Source: Maritalea sp051251695 (GTDB lineage: Bacteria; Pseudomonadota; Alphaproteobacteria; Rhizobiales; Devosiaceae). From it: DNA of 64,000 nucleotides. Position numbers and translations under genes: made by a program. How positions within the stretch are numbered: the stretch's first letter is position 1; the number at the start of each line of letters is the position of its first letter. Of the stretch, positions 34,207 through 43,292 are shown in pieces. The stretch lies in NCBI RefSeq assembly GCF_051251695.1, contig NZ_JBPOEU010000005.1, positions 62,001 through 126,000 of the forward strand, given 5' to 3'. Under the pieces are notes generated by a model. That model saw only the letters and a list, made by a program, of their open reading frames with translations, was not told the origin of the DNA and ran no database searches.

Positions 34207-34235
34207 TTGACTTCACGGGCAGGGCGGTCTAAATC
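34207..34235 (+). promoter_or_regulatory. Sigma-70-type promoter of rpsD
   Basis: TTGACT (34207-34212), a 17-base spacer and TAAATC (34230-34235) match the housekeeping pattern. It lies about 190 bases before rpsD. The rest of the gap 34059-34427 has no convincing gene; the long leader could hold S4 autoregulation, but I see no clear structure. Confidence 0.5.
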
Positions 34236-34427
34236 CGCACCACTTGATGAATCCATGGGTTGATCAAGGGCACCCGAGACTGTCGGTTTTCATATTGGTC
34301 AAAGTGATTTGGCCAGCCGGAAACGGCTTGAAGTGTTTTTCGCACAGTCTGTCGGATTTGTTGAATCAAAGGTTTAGCAAATCAAAGGAGGGCGCTGTCT
34401 TTAAAGAGAAAATGAAAAGGACAAGCG

Positions 34428-35045
34428 ATGACAAAACGCCATTCGCAGAAGTATAAAATTGACCGTCGCCTCGGCGAAAACATCTGGGGTCGCCCTAAGA
34501 GCCCAGTAAACCGTCGTGAATATGGCCCAGGCCAGCACGGCCAACGCCGTAAAGGTAAATTGAGCGATTTCGGTCTACAATTGCGCGCTAAGCAAAAGCT
34601 AAAAGGCTATTACGGCAACCTTACCGAAAAATCATTCAAACGTGTTTATGGCGAAGCTACACGCCAACGCGGTGATACAGGTGAATTGCTGATTGGTCTT
34701 TTGGAGCGTCGTTTGGATGCGGTTGTATACCGTGCCAAATTTGTTGCTACCGTTTTTGCGGCACGTCAGTTTGTGAACCACGGCCATGTTCTTGTTAACG
34801 GCAAAAAGGTGAACATTCCATCTTACCGTTTGAACGTTGGTGATGTTGTTGAAATTCGCGAGAAATCAAAGCAGCTTGCATTTGTGTTGGAAGCAACACA
34901 ATTGGCTGAGCGCGATGTGCCCGATTATGTTGATTACAGCCATGAAAAAATGACTGCAACAATCACACGCGTCCCAACATTGTCAGATGTGCCATATCCG
35001 GTTCAAATGGAACCAAACTTGGTTGTGGAATTCTACTCTCGTTAA
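34428..35045 (+). CDS. rpsD: 30S ribosomal protein S4
   Basis: S4 nucleates assembly of the 30S subunit by binding 16S rRNA. The 205-residue product has the alphaproteobacterial form: RHSQKYKIDRRLGENIWGRP at the start, and the S4 RNA-binding domain (about 95-155: ERRLDAVVYRAKFVATVFAA; VNHGHVLVNGKKVNIPSYR). It stands alone, not in the alpha operon, as usual in Rhizobiales. AGGACAAGCG lies before the ATG. A strong terminator follows. Confidence 0.97.
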   Translation: MTKRHSQKYKIDRRLGENIWGRPKSPVNRREYGPGQHGQRRKGKLSDFGLQLRAKQKLKGYYGNLTEKSFKRVYGEATRQRGDTGELLIGLLERRLDAVVYRAKFVATVFAARQFVNHGHVLVNGKKVNIPSYRLNVGDVVEIREKSKQLAFVLEATQLAERDVPDYVDYSHEKMTATITRVPTLSDVPYPVQMEPNLVVEFYSR

Positions 35046-35073
35046 TCGAGACGAAAACACACTAGAGAATTTG

Positions 35074-35105
35074 AAAAGGCCGCCCACTGGGCGGCCTTTT
35101 TGTTT
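35074..35105 (+). terminator. rpsD terminator
   Basis: AAAAGGCCGCCC and GGGCGGCCTTTT form a perfect 12-bp inverted repeat with a three-base loop, followed by a T-tract. It could also work for the convergent BacA/SbmA gene, whose stop lies 15 bases to the right. Confidence 0.9.
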
Positions 35106-35119
35106 GCGGTGTCGTTCGA

Positions 35120-36316
35120 TCAACGAGGAATTTCTTTTTCGAACTTGCGAAGACGTTGGTAGACGGAAATCAATCGAATAATCTGTGTCCACGAATTGGC
35201 AAGATACTGAAACGAGTTTTCTACTCTACCGAAAGCGTTGAAGACTTGCTGAAGAACGCCAAACGTGATGACGCCCTTTGCTATTGAGGGGCCTAGTGCG
35301 ATTAGCGGGAAAAAATTGGCACCTTGCAGATATAGATATCTCGCAACATTGAAATACATGTAGTGGAAATAGAGCCTGAAATAGTTTTTACGCACATCGC
35401 CGAACAGATCGGCAACTTTTTTCGGTTCTGCATATTCAGCACTGTCTTCGCCGTAAACTAGCTCCTTGCGATATGCCGCTTCAACTTTTTGGTTGTTGAA
35501 TTCCAAGCCTGGCAATTTGAAGCCAACGGCTGCTAGCAAAACGGTGCCAAATGCCGCTGAGACGATTGCGACCCAAACTAAAGAACCTGAAACTTCCCCC
35601 AGTACAGGCAGTTCTGCAACTTGTTGGGATAAAGTCCATAAAATGGGCAAAAACACTGCAAGTGTCATAAGAGAGCCAACAAAATCTGCGCCCAAGTCTT
35701 CCACGCTAGATGCAAATCGCATTGTATCTTCTTGCACACGCTGAGATGCGCCCTCAACAGTCCGAACGTCCTGCCAATACTCCATGTAGTAAAAATTCAT
35801 CGCTGTGCGCCATCGAAAGATATAATGACCGGTGAAGAACGCAATTAGAACCGCCACAGCGATGTTGGGTAATAGAATATAGGCAACCGGTATCAAATCA
35901 CCGTAAAACTTTTCGATAGAAACGGATCCAGGTTCCGCCAACGCTTGTTGGATTTGGTTGTAAAAAGAACCGTACCAGTCGTTGAGCCAAGCGCTAACCT
36001 GAACTTGCGCAAAGAGAACTAAAACAATCGTCGCAGTTCCAACGACGGACCACCAGAACCACTTGTTGCGGTCGATAAAGAACCATGGAAGGCAAAAGCC
36101 GTAAGTGGCCATTGTGATGAATTGGTAGAGCCATACCTTCTGATTGGTCAAGAATGGCGCAGCATCTTCACCCGCGTCGGGTGTTAGAACCGGATCAAGG
36201 CTGATCAATGCTTGTAACTGACTGCCCAGTGCATACCAGATCAAAACGCAAACAGCGGCCCAAACGACAGCCGAACCAAAGAATATCTTTGGCATTGGAA
36301 AAAAAGAACGAAACAT
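35120..36316 (-). CDS. BacA/SbmA-like peptide transporter
   Basis: A 398-residue inner-membrane protein. In rhizobia and Brucella, BacA is needed for symbiosis or chronic infection and imports antimicrobial peptides. Family marks are MFRSFFPMPKIFFGSAVVWA, the WLNDWYGSFYNQIQQAL segment, RWRTAMNFYYMEYW and IEGASQRVQEDTMRF-like (here VEGASQRVQEDTMRF). Length and spacing fit SbmA/BacA well. It is divergent from ttcA. The exact substrate here is inferred from the family. Confidence 0.88.
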   Translation of the reverse strand: MFRSFFPMPKIFFGSAVVWAAVCVLIWYALGSQLQALISLDPVLTPDAGEDAAPFLTNQKVWLYQFITMATYGFCLPWFFIDRNKWFWWSVVGTATIVLVLFAQVQVSAWLNDWYGSFYNQIQQALAEPGSVSIEKFYGDLIPVAYILLPNIAVAVLIAFFTGHYIFRWRTAMNFYYMEYWQDVRTVEGASQRVQEDTMRFASSVEDLGADFVGSLMTLAVFLPILWTLSQQVAELPVLGEVSGSLVWVAIVSAAFGTVLLAAVGFKLPGLEFNNQKVEAAYRKELVYGEDSAEYAEPKKVADLFGDVRKNYFRLYFHYMYFNVARYLYLQGANFFPLIALGPSIAKGVITFGVLQQVFNAFGRVENSFQYLANSWTQIIRLISVYQRLRKFEKEIPR

Positions 36317-36522
36317 AAAGCGACTCCCCCATCATATATGTTCTCGCTGTCATATTTCATTCACATTCGTTAAGTTGCAAGTCGTTATACGTGATTGTGA
36401 GTAGTTTGATTGAATTGGTGAGATGGGCGACTGGTTGTTTGGTGCTGGCAAATTGCGGCTAAACTCTTTCTTTTTCGAGGTAAAAACGCTAACGCTGCGC
36501 CTAACCATGGGATGGATACTTC

Positions 36523-37365
36523 GTGAACGAACAAGCACCTATAGCTTCTAGCACCTCACAGCCTATATTTCAGGCCATGCCGAATGGTGTGACGTTCAAG
36601 AAATTGCGCAAACGGTTGCTGCGCCAAACCAGCGAAGCGATGCGGTTGTTCGGTATGGTTGAGCCAGGGGCTAAATGGCTAGTCGCACTTTCTGGCGGAA
36701 AAGACTCATATGGTTTATTGGCCATATTACTGGATTTGAAGGCGCGCGGCGAGTTGCCGGTTGAACTGATCGCCTGCAATTTGGACCAGGGTCAGCCCGG
36801 GTTCCCCAAGGAAATATTGCCGAACTATCTAAGTTCGCTGGGGGTGGAACACCATATCGAGTATAAAGACACCTATTCCTTGGTGAAAGAAAAGGTGCCA
36901 ACTGGCGCGACTTATTGCGGCCTATGTTCGCGGTTGCGCCGTGGAAACCTATATCGCGTGGCGCGGGAGAAGGGTTGTTCTGCGCTGGTGTTGGGCCATC
37001 ATCGGGACGATATTTTAGAAACATTTTTGATGAATATGTTTCATGGAGGTCGATTGGCTGCGATGCCACCAAAGTTGTTGAATGACGAGGGTGACTTAAC
37101 ACTGCTTCGCCCTCTCAGTTTTTGCGCCGAAGAAGACTTACAAAAGTTCTCAGATTACATGAAGTTCCCGATTATCCCGTGCAACCTTTGTGGTTCGCAA
37201 GACGGATTGCAGCGGGTGATGATGAAAAAAATGCTGGTTGATATGGAAAAAGCAGATCCCGGGCGTAAAGACCGGATGATGTCAGCCCTGGCCAACATCA
37301 ACCCGTCGCATATGCTAGATCATACGTTGTTTGACTTTGCAGGGTTAACCGCAAAGTCTGATTGA
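36523..37365 (+). CDS. ttcA: tRNA 2-thiocytidine(32) synthetase TtcA
   Basis: TtcA thiolates C32 of tRNAs using ATP and a [4Fe-4S] cluster. The 280-residue product has the PP-loop SGGKDS (57-62), the cluster cysteines C132 and C135 (CGLC) and C222 (PCNLC), and GHHRDDILETFLMNMFHGG. Start chosen at GTG 36523; ATG 36577 would trim 18 residues. It converges on the MFS gene with one base between the stops. Assignment is firm; the start is less certain. Confidence 0.9.
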   Translation: MNEQAPIASSTSQPIFQAMPNGVTFKKLRKRLLRQTSEAMRLFGMVEPGAKWLVALSGGKDSYGLLAILLDLKARGELPVELIACNLDQGQPGFPKEILPNYLSSLGVEHHIEYKDTYSLVKEKVPTGATYCGLCSRLRRGNLYRVAREKGCSALVLGHHRDDILETFLMNMFHGGRLAAMPPKLLNDEGDLTLLRPLSFCAEEDLQKFSDYMKFPIIPCNLCGSQDGLQRVMMKKMLVDMEKADPGRKDRMMSALANINPSHMLDHTLFDFAGLTAKSD

Positions 37366-37366
37366 C

Positions 37367-38593
37367 CTATTCTGCCGGGGCCATCGCCTTAAAGCGATCT
37401 GAGCGTTTCTCGCTAATTGGAATATGCAGAGCTGTTGCGGCCAAGCCAAGCAATATGCCCAAATACCAAACAAGGTCATATGAGCCGGTGCGATCGAAAA
37501 CAACGCCGCCAAGCCAAACACCAAAGAACGAGCCGACTTGGTGTGAAAGGAACGCGAAGCCGTAGAGCATACCCATATATTTGGGTCCGAAAAATCCGGA
37601 TACGAGGGCCGCTGTCGGCGGCACCGTTGCGAGCCATAAAAGGCCAGTAAATGCAGCAAATATATAGGCAGAGACTTCGCTAACGGGAATAAGCAAAAAG
37701 AGGCCGGTTACAACAACTCGCGAAAGATAAATTGACGCCAATAGGAACTGTTTGGGCACTTTGCCGCCCAAATAGCCCGACGTTAGTGACCCTACAATGT
37801 TGAAGAGGCCGATAAGGGCAAGAGCCCAGCTGCCAACATCAGGTGAAAGCCCGCATTGCACCAAATAAGCTGGCATATGCACGGTCACAAATGCGAGATA
37901 GAAACCGCACACGAAAAAGCCAGCCACCAGCAGATTGTAAGAGCGGTGCTTAAACGCGCGACGCAATGTTTCGACAACCGACATGTCTTCGGTGTCACCC
38001 TCGGCATGTTCGGTTTTTCCTCTCAACGCAAACGACAGAGGCAGGATGAGCATTAGTATGGCTGCGAAATAAATCAGCGTGGTCTGCCAACCAAACCCGT
38101 TGATGAATTGTTGGCCGATTGGGGCGAACACAAATTGTCCTGCAGATGATGCGGCGGTTGCAATGCCGAAGACGAAGCTTCGTTTTTCAGCGGGAACGGC
38201 TCGGCCAAATGCAGCCATAACCACAGCGAATGAAGCTGTACCAATACCAATGCCAGCAAGAACGCCACCACCAAGATAAAGACTAGCTTCTGATCCACCG
38301 GTCGCCATCAACAAAAGACCTGCTGCATATATCAGCGCGCCAAGCGACAGGGTTTTGGCCGTGCCGTATCTGTCGGCCATGCCCCCGGCGATGGGCTGCA
38401 TCAGCCCCCAAACAAGGTTTTGAACAGCCAAGGCAAGGCCATAAACTTCCCGGCCCCAGCCAAATTCTGCGGTGACAGGAAGCGTAAAAAGCCCAAACGT
38501 TGAGCGGACGCCAAAAGATGCCATGGCGATTATGCAGCCGGCAACAATGATAACTGGCAAGGCAGTTGAAACCGCTGATTTTGTGTTGCTCAC
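37367..38593 (-). CDS. MFS transporter, OFA/monocarboxylate-like
   Basis: A 408-residue protein with about 12 helices. It begins ALPVIIVAGCIIAMASFGVRSTFGLF and carries the first-loop motif GGMADRYGTAKTLSLGA (D-R-Y-G type). The short loops and sequence suggest the OFA (oxalate/formate) or monocarboxylate-like group. Substrate unknown. It converges on ttcA and begins a four-gene transporter cluster with two Bcr/CflA proteins and an AEC protein. Confidence 0.85.
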   Translation of the reverse strand: MSNTKSAVSTALPVIIVAGCIIAMASFGVRSTFGLFTLPVTAEFGWGREVYGLALAVQNLVWGLMQPIAGGMADRYGTAKTLSLGALIYAAGLLLMATGGSEASLYLGGGVLAGIGIGTASFAVVMAAFGRAVPAEKRSFVFGIATAASSAGQFVFAPIGQQFINGFGWQTTLIYFAAILMLILPLSFALRGKTEHAEGDTEDMSVVETLRRAFKHRSYNLLVAGFFVCGFYLAFVTVHMPAYLVQCGLSPDVGSWALALIGLFNIVGSLTSGYLGGKVPKQFLLASIYLSRVVVTGLFLLIPVSEVSAYIFAAFTGLLWLATVPPTAALVSGFFGPKYMGMLYGFAFLSHQVGSFFGVWLGGVVFDRTGSYDLVWYLGILLGLAATALHIPISEKRSDRFKAMAPAE

Positions 38594-38683
38594 TTATTGA
38601 TCCCCATCAAATGACTTATGCATCAGCTTGCCTCTGTGCGGCGCAGGCGACAAATGAATTTATCTGATTGCCTCATTAGCAAA

Positions 38684-39910
38684 TCATATGGGGTCGTGTT
38701 GCGCTTGGAATAAAGTGCCATTTTCAGCAATAAGTACGAAGACCAAACTGATCGCACCGCACACGAGGTATCCAAGGGCGATTGGCAGCACAGTTCCGTT
38801 ATATGACTGGCCAATAATGCTGCCAAGCAGGGCACCACCAGCGGTTTGCATAAATCCAAATACTGACGCAGCAGTGCCCGCAACTTTACCCAATGGCTCC
38901 ATGGCAAGCGAATTGAAGTTGGTGCCAGTTAGTCCAAACAGGAACATAATGGGCGCTTGCAACGCAATGAACAACCAAAGGGGAAGGGCGTCACAATAGG
39001 CGAAAGCTGACCAAATTGCACTCAGCCCGACAAAACCGATCAGGGCAGAATGCGAAAGAAGCCGCATGCCAAAACGGCCAACATATCGTGAGTTAAAAAA
39101 CGAAGCGCTAGCCATGACAATTGCGATGAACCCAAACGCTACCGGGAACAGGGCGCCCAAGCCATACAATTCGCCATAAATTTGCTGAGATGCGGTCAAA
39201 AACCCAAAGAGCGCACCAATTTTCACCATGTTGGCAACGCCATACATCAGGGCGGACCGGTTGGTGAAGACCAAGCGAAAACCCTCCACAATGATAGTCG
39301 GGCGAAAGGCTCGACGGTTTTCCGGTTTCAGTGTTTCTGGCAATCGGACAGCGACCCAAACCAGTGTAAAAGTGGCGATGACCACCATCGCGAGATAAAT
39401 CCACTGCCAAGGGCCCACCAAAATGATCAATTGGCCAAACGCTGGCGCTAAGACCGGCATGACCATAAAGACCATCATAATTAAGGACATGACTTCCGCC
39501 ATGGCCCGGCCAGCGAAGCTATCGCGCACCATTGAAAGGGCGACAACACGGGTTGCACCCGCGCCAACGCCCTGAATGATCCGCATGGCGATCATTGCGG
39601 TAAAGCTTTCAGTCATCGAACCCAGCAGAGCTGCGATGATGTAAATGACAACGCCGATGAAGAACGTCCGCCGACGCCCAATCGCATCGCATAGTGGCCC
39701 AAAAAACAGTTGGCTGATGCCAAACCCGATAAGAAAGCTGGTAATTACATATTGCCGGTGGTTTTCGCTGGCGACCGCAATAGCGTCCCCAATTTCGGGG
39801 AGTGCGGGCAACATAATATCAATCGCCAACGCGTTTAGCGCCATCACAAGGGCCGCAAGGGCGATAAATTCAAAACGGTTATCTTGGATATTCAGCTTCG
39901 CGAATTTCAT
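38684..39910 (-). CDS. Bcr/CflA-family multidrug exporter (first copy)
   Basis: A 408-residue 12-helix MFS protein. It opens IALAALVMALNALAIDIMLPALPEIG, the hallmark of Bcr/CflA exporters, followed by FLIGFGISQLFFGPLCDAIG and RRRTFFIGVVIY. It is a close paralogue of the protein at 41080-42303, with the AEC carrier between them in opposite direction. Likely exports a drug or metabolite; E. coli Bcr exports bicyclomycin and sulfonamides. Substrate unknown. Confidence 0.9.
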   Translation of the reverse strand: MKFAKLNIQDNRFEFIALAALVMALNALAIDIMLPALPEIGDAIAVASENHRQYVITSFLIGFGISQLFFGPLCDAIGRRRTFFIGVVIYIIAALLGSMTESFTAMIAMRIIQGVGAGATRVVALSMVRDSFAGRAMAEVMSLIMMVFMVMPVLAPAFGQLIILVGPWQWIYLAMVVIATFTLVWVAVRLPETLKPENRRAFRPTIIVEGFRLVFTNRSALMYGVANMVKIGALFGFLTASQQIYGELYGLGALFPVAFGFIAIVMASASFFNSRYVGRFGMRLLSHSALIGFVGLSAIWSAFAYCDALPLWLFIALQAPIMFLFGLTGTNFNSLAMEPLGKVAGTAASVFGFMQTAGGALLGSIIGQSYNGTVLPIALGYLVCGAISLVFVLIAENGTLFQAQHDPI

Positions 39911-40153
39911 GCATTCTCCGGTGTGGAATAAATCTCAGCCACGAAAAGAGGCTGCAGACCGTGGGTTTTAAAATTTTTGGTGATTGTCGGGCCAAAGAAT
40001 TGCGGCGGACATCAATAATCATTTTTTCAAACAATGTCAGTTGGAAACGAGATTTGCAATAGGTTTGACCAATTGGTTTGACACATGCAGGGGATCAGCG
40101 TAGCGGTGGGATTTCCCGCATCTTTGATGGTCTTCTAATGATCAAGGTTCCCT

Positions 40154-41092
40154 ATGCTTACCGCTTTTGAAAATATCCTGCCCATCTTTGCGATTGTTAT
40201 GCTTGGATTTGGCTTGCGCAAAAGTAATTTTGTTGCGGCGGACAAATGGCAGATCGTCGACGAACTGTGTTTTTGGATATTGTTTCCCGCTCTTTTGGCC
40301 AGCACCATGATCAATGCGGATTTCAGCCAAATCGAATTGGGCGCCGTTTCCATTGTCATGTTGTTGGCGGTGTTTTTAACAACGATGGTGCTGTTGGCGA
40401 TACGCCCAGTTTTGGTGCGGTTTTGGGGAACGAAGAACCCACAATATACGACCATTTTTCAAACCGTTAGCCGATATCATGGCTTCATTGCCTTAGCAAT
40501 TGTACTGGAGCTATTTGGCGATGCTGGTGCGGCGGTAATCGCGTTATCATTTGCGGTTCTGGTGCCGATTAATCAGTTCGTCAACATTGTTGTTCTGGTG
40601 GCGTTTGCTGACGGAAAATCGTTCAGCTTGAAGCACGTTATGCTGACGGTTTTTAAAAACCCCATCTTTTTAGCCGCAATTATTGGATTGCTGATCAGCT
40701 TGACGGGTGTTCCCGTGTGGAAGCCAATTATCACCATGGCTGATTTGCTGGGGAAGGCAGCGCTTGGGCTAAGCCTGTTGGCGCTGGGTGCTGGGCTAAG
40801 TTTGAAAGCCGCGCTGAGCCCCAGCAAGGAAATGTGGGCGGGGGTGCTTGGTCGTTTGTTGGGGGTGCCGATTTTAACTGGCACGCTTTGCTTCATATTT
40901 GGCCTCAACGGTATGTCAGCACAGGTGTTGCTGATTTTGGCTTCTGTACCTGCTGCGATGAACGGCTATGTCTTGGCCAAGAAAATGGGCGGCGATGCAG
41001 GGCTATATTCTGCGACATTGACCGTGCAAACGGTCGTTTCATTCCTCACCGTGCCGATTGCTATTTGGGTGGGTGACGTTTATTTCGCTTGA
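40154..41092 (+). CDS. AEC-family auxin-efflux-like carrier
   Basis: A 312-residue protein with about ten helices. Family marks are ENILPIFAIVMLGFGLRKSN at the start, a central KNPIFLAAIIGLLI and the C-terminal RLLGVPILTGTL, LASVPAAMNGYVLAKKMGGD. AEC proteins carry auxin-like anions or malate in other species. It stands between two Bcr/CflA paralogues and its 3' end overlaps the convergent one by 13 bases. Substrate unknown. Confidence 0.88.
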   Translation: MLTAFENILPIFAIVMLGFGLRKSNFVAADKWQIVDELCFWILFPALLASTMINADFSQIELGAVSIVMLLAVFLTTMVLLAIRPVLVRFWGTKNPQYTTIFQTVSRYHGFIALAIVLELFGDAGAAVIALSFAVLVPINQFVNIVVLVAFADGKSFSLKHVMLTVFKNPIFLAAIIGLLISLTGVPVWKPIITMADLLGKAALGLSLLALGAGLSLKAALSPSKEMWAGVLGRLLGVPILTGTLCFIFGLNGMSAQVLLILASVPAAMNGYVLAKKMGGDAGLYSATLTVQTVVSFLTVPIAIWVGDVYFA

Positions 41093-42303
41093 GCCGCTGA
41101 TTGTTTTGGTTGGGGCGCTGATTTTGCAAGTTGCATCAGGGCAAGCGAAAGCAAGCCGCAGACAACAAATCCCAAACAAACCGGCAAAATGCTACCATCA
41201 TAAAAATACCCGATGCTCGCGCCCACAAGTGCGCCACCTGCTGTTTGGAAAAAACCAATGGTTGATGACGCTGTTCCTGCGACTTTGCCCAAGGGCTGCA
41301 TGGCAGCAGTAATTTGGTTGGTGCCTGCAAAACCAAAGCAAAGCATGATTGGTTGGTGAAGCCCAACAAATAGCCAAAGTGGAAGTGTAGTCATCTGCCA
41401 GGCTGCGATGGCCCAAATGGAGGCGAGAATGACAAAGCCGCAATTGGCGATAAAGGCAATCCGCTCAGGTCCAAATTTCACGACAATCCGGGCGTTGATC
41501 AGCGATGCTATGGCCAAATTTGATGCGGTGAGTGCAATCATCAACGGATAGATCGGCCCAAGATTGTAGATGTCGAGATAGATTAAGGGCGAAATACCCA
41601 AAAATCCCAGCAACGTTCCAAGCAAGAACATATTGGCGAATGTGAGGGCGATTGAATATTTCGTGCGAAGTACGAGGCCGAAATTGCGCATTATCGGTTT
41701 GAATGAAAACGGACTTCTTTGAGCGTCGGGTAGTGTTTCTGGCAATCGAAAATAGGCCCACGTTAAAGTTATGATCGCCATCATAGCCATAAATAGGAAT
41801 GTGAAATGCCAGGTTGTGACCAAGATGATGGCTTGGCCAAGGCTAGGGGCGATAATTGGCATAGCCATGAAGATCATCATGATGAATGACATGATCTGAG
41901 CCATCGCACGACCTTCAAAACTGTCACGCACAATGGCCATTGCTATGACCCTCGAGGCCCCGGCGCCAAGCCCTTGGATGAAGCGCAATGCCAATAGCCA
42001 TGTGAAATCGGGTGCCCAAGGCGCAGCTGCGACAGGGATCATAAAAAGGACGATACCGATGAAGACCGTTGGACGACGCCCAATAGAATCAGAAAGAGGC
42101 CCATAAAACAGTTGGCTTATGCCAAACCCAGCCAAATAAAGCGTAAGGACAAATTGCTGATCATTTGCGCTCGCTGCGCCTAGTTCCGCTCCAATAATGG
42201 GCAGGGCAGGCAGCATAATATCAATGGCAACCGCGTTCAGGGCCATCAATAGAGCGATAAGAATTATGAATTCAACTTTGTTGGTTTTTGGATTTATGCG
42301 CAT
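41080..42303 (-). CDS. Bcr/CflA-family multidrug exporter (second copy)
   Basis: A 407-residue MFS exporter. From ATG 42303 (AAGGCGATCTGCC upstream) the product begins RINPKTNKVEFIILIALLMA, then NAVAIDIMLPALPIIG and FGISQLFYGPLSDSIGRR, matching the first copy at 38684 closely in the first helices. The extension to 42363 is not supported. The two copies likely arose by duplication. It overlaps the AEC gene at its 3' end by 13 bases. Confidence 0.9.
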   Translation of the reverse strand: MRINPKTNKVEFIILIALLMALNAVAIDIMLPALPIIGAELGAASANDQQFVLTLYLAGFGISQLFYGPLSDSIGRRPTVFIGIVLFMIPVAAAPWAPDFTWLLALRFIQGLGAGASRVIAMAIVRDSFEGRAMAQIMSFIMMIFMAMPIIAPSLGQAIILVTTWHFTFLFMAMMAIITLTWAYFRLPETLPDAQRSPFSFKPIMRNFGLVLRTKYSIALTFANMFLLGTLLGFLGISPLIYLDIYNLGPIYPLMIALTASNLAIASLINARIVVKFGPERIAFIANCGFVILASIWAIAAWQMTTLPLWLFVGLHQPIMLCFGFAGTNQITAAMQPLGKVAGTASSTIGFFQTAGGALVGASIGYFYDGSILPVCLGFVVCGLLSLALMQLAKSAPQPKQSAAQAK

Positions 42304-42380
42304 GGCAGATCGCCTTGGTGGATGGGGTGCCATGAGGATGATTGGCGGACATGTTAAACACAAGCCCGCCGATATCTAAT

Positions 42381-42848
42381 TTATTTATTTTTTGGCATAT
42401 CGCCGTTGATGACGTAGGCGAGAATTTGGATTGCTTGTTGAGGCGTTTCGATCACGGCTAGGGCCGCCGCATCAACTTCCTTCAATGCATGTTGGTGGTC
42501 TTCACCATGCATGATGACCAGTGGCGTGCCATTTGCAGCGGCAAAGCCTGCATCAAATGCAGCGTTCCACTGTTTGTATTTGTCGCCGAACCGCACAATC
42601 ACCAAGTCTGCTTCTTCGATCAATGTGCGGGTGCGGATGGCGTTTAGTTTTGCGCCTTTGTGGTCGTGCCAAAACTTTTTGTCTTCTGCGCCCATAATCG
42701 CCACGCCGCAATCATCGCTTGAAGCGTGATCGGTGTTTGCGGATGTAAATGAAACCGCGAGGCCAGCAGCTTGTGCGCCAGCCTCAATGGTTTCACGCCA
42801 ATCCGAGTGAATTTCGCCAGAAAGATAAACGGTCCAGTGACGTGACAT
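42381..42848 (-). CDS. YtoQ-family protein
   Basis: A 155-residue protein with the YtoQ pattern: WTVYLSGEIHSDWRETI near the start, SSDDCGVAIMG, IRTRTLIEEADLVIVRFGDK and NAAFDAGFAAANGTPLVIMH. The fold resembles nucleoside 2-deoxyribosyltransferase-like Rossmannoid proteins, but the reaction is unknown. It starts three bases after the grxD stop, so it is probably co-transcribed with the glutaredoxin gene. That link suggests a redox or Fe-S role only weakly. Confidence 0.82.
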   Translation of the reverse strand: MSRHWTVYLSGEIHSDWRETIEAGAQAAGLAVSFTSANTDHASSDDCGVAIMGAEDKKFWHDHKGAKLNAIRTRTLIEEADLVIVRFGDKYKQWNAAFDAGFAAANGTPLVIMHGEDHQHALKEVDAAALAVIETPQQAIQILAYVINGDMPKNK

Positions 42849-42851
42849 TAA

Positions 42852-43187
42852 TTAGCTCGCTTCTTTTACGGCGATGCCGTTCGTAGTGAGGTGGGTTTGC
42901 AATTCGCCAGCTTGGAACATCTCACGAATAATGTCGCACCCGCCAACAAACTCGCCTTTAACGTAAAGCTGAGGGATGGTTGGCCAATTTGTGTAGGCCT
43001 TAATGCCGTCGCGCAGCTCGTCGCTTTCCAGCACGTTCGCGCTTGCATATTCCACACCAAGATAGCTCATGATTTGCACAACTTGGCCAGAGAAGCCACA
43101 CTGCGGAAAGTCAGGTGAGCCCTTCATAAACAAAAATACATCATTGTTTTTTATCTGCTCGTCGATGAATGCGTTGATGTCGCTCAT
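42852..43187 (-). CDS. grxD: Monothiol glutaredoxin Grx4
   Basis: A 111-residue CGFS-type glutaredoxin that carries and transfers Fe-S clusters, often with BolA proteins. The active site is CGFS at C30-S33 (FMKGSPDFPQCGFSGQVVQI) and TIPQLYVKGEFVGGCDIIRE is the glutathione-binding part. A bolA gene lies 1.7 kb to the right on the same strand; Grx4 and BolA form [2Fe-2S] heterocomplexes in many organisms. A tandem 15-bp repeat lies upstream. Confidence 0.96.
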   Translation of the reverse strand: MSDINAFIDEQIKNNDVFLFMKGSPDFPQCGFSGQVVQIMSYLGVEYASANVLESDELRDGIKAYTNWPTIPQLYVKGEFVGGCDIIREMFQAGELQTHLTTNGIAVKEAS

Positions 43188-43231
43188 AGTAAATGTCCTT
43201 TGGGTCTTCTTGTAGTGGCCGGAAGGGGCCG

Positions 43232-43261
43232 CACACTAAATGTGAACACACTAAATGTGAA
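43232..43261. repeat. Exact tandem 15-bp repeat upstream of grxD
   Basis: CACACTAAATGTGAA occurs twice back to back (43232-43246 and 43247-43261). Each unit contains the imperfect palindrome CACA-N5-TGTG. It lies 45-74 bases before the grxD ATG, a good place for an operator. No known consensus fits that I recognise. Confidence 0.7.
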
Positions 43262-43292
43262 AGTGTTTGTCCACTATTTAGAATATCGGCGT

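Noticed and set aside
34244..34456. Frame in the rpsD leader
   Set aside because: It lies after the probable rpsD promoter and overlaps the rpsD start in another frame; composition does not look like a protein.
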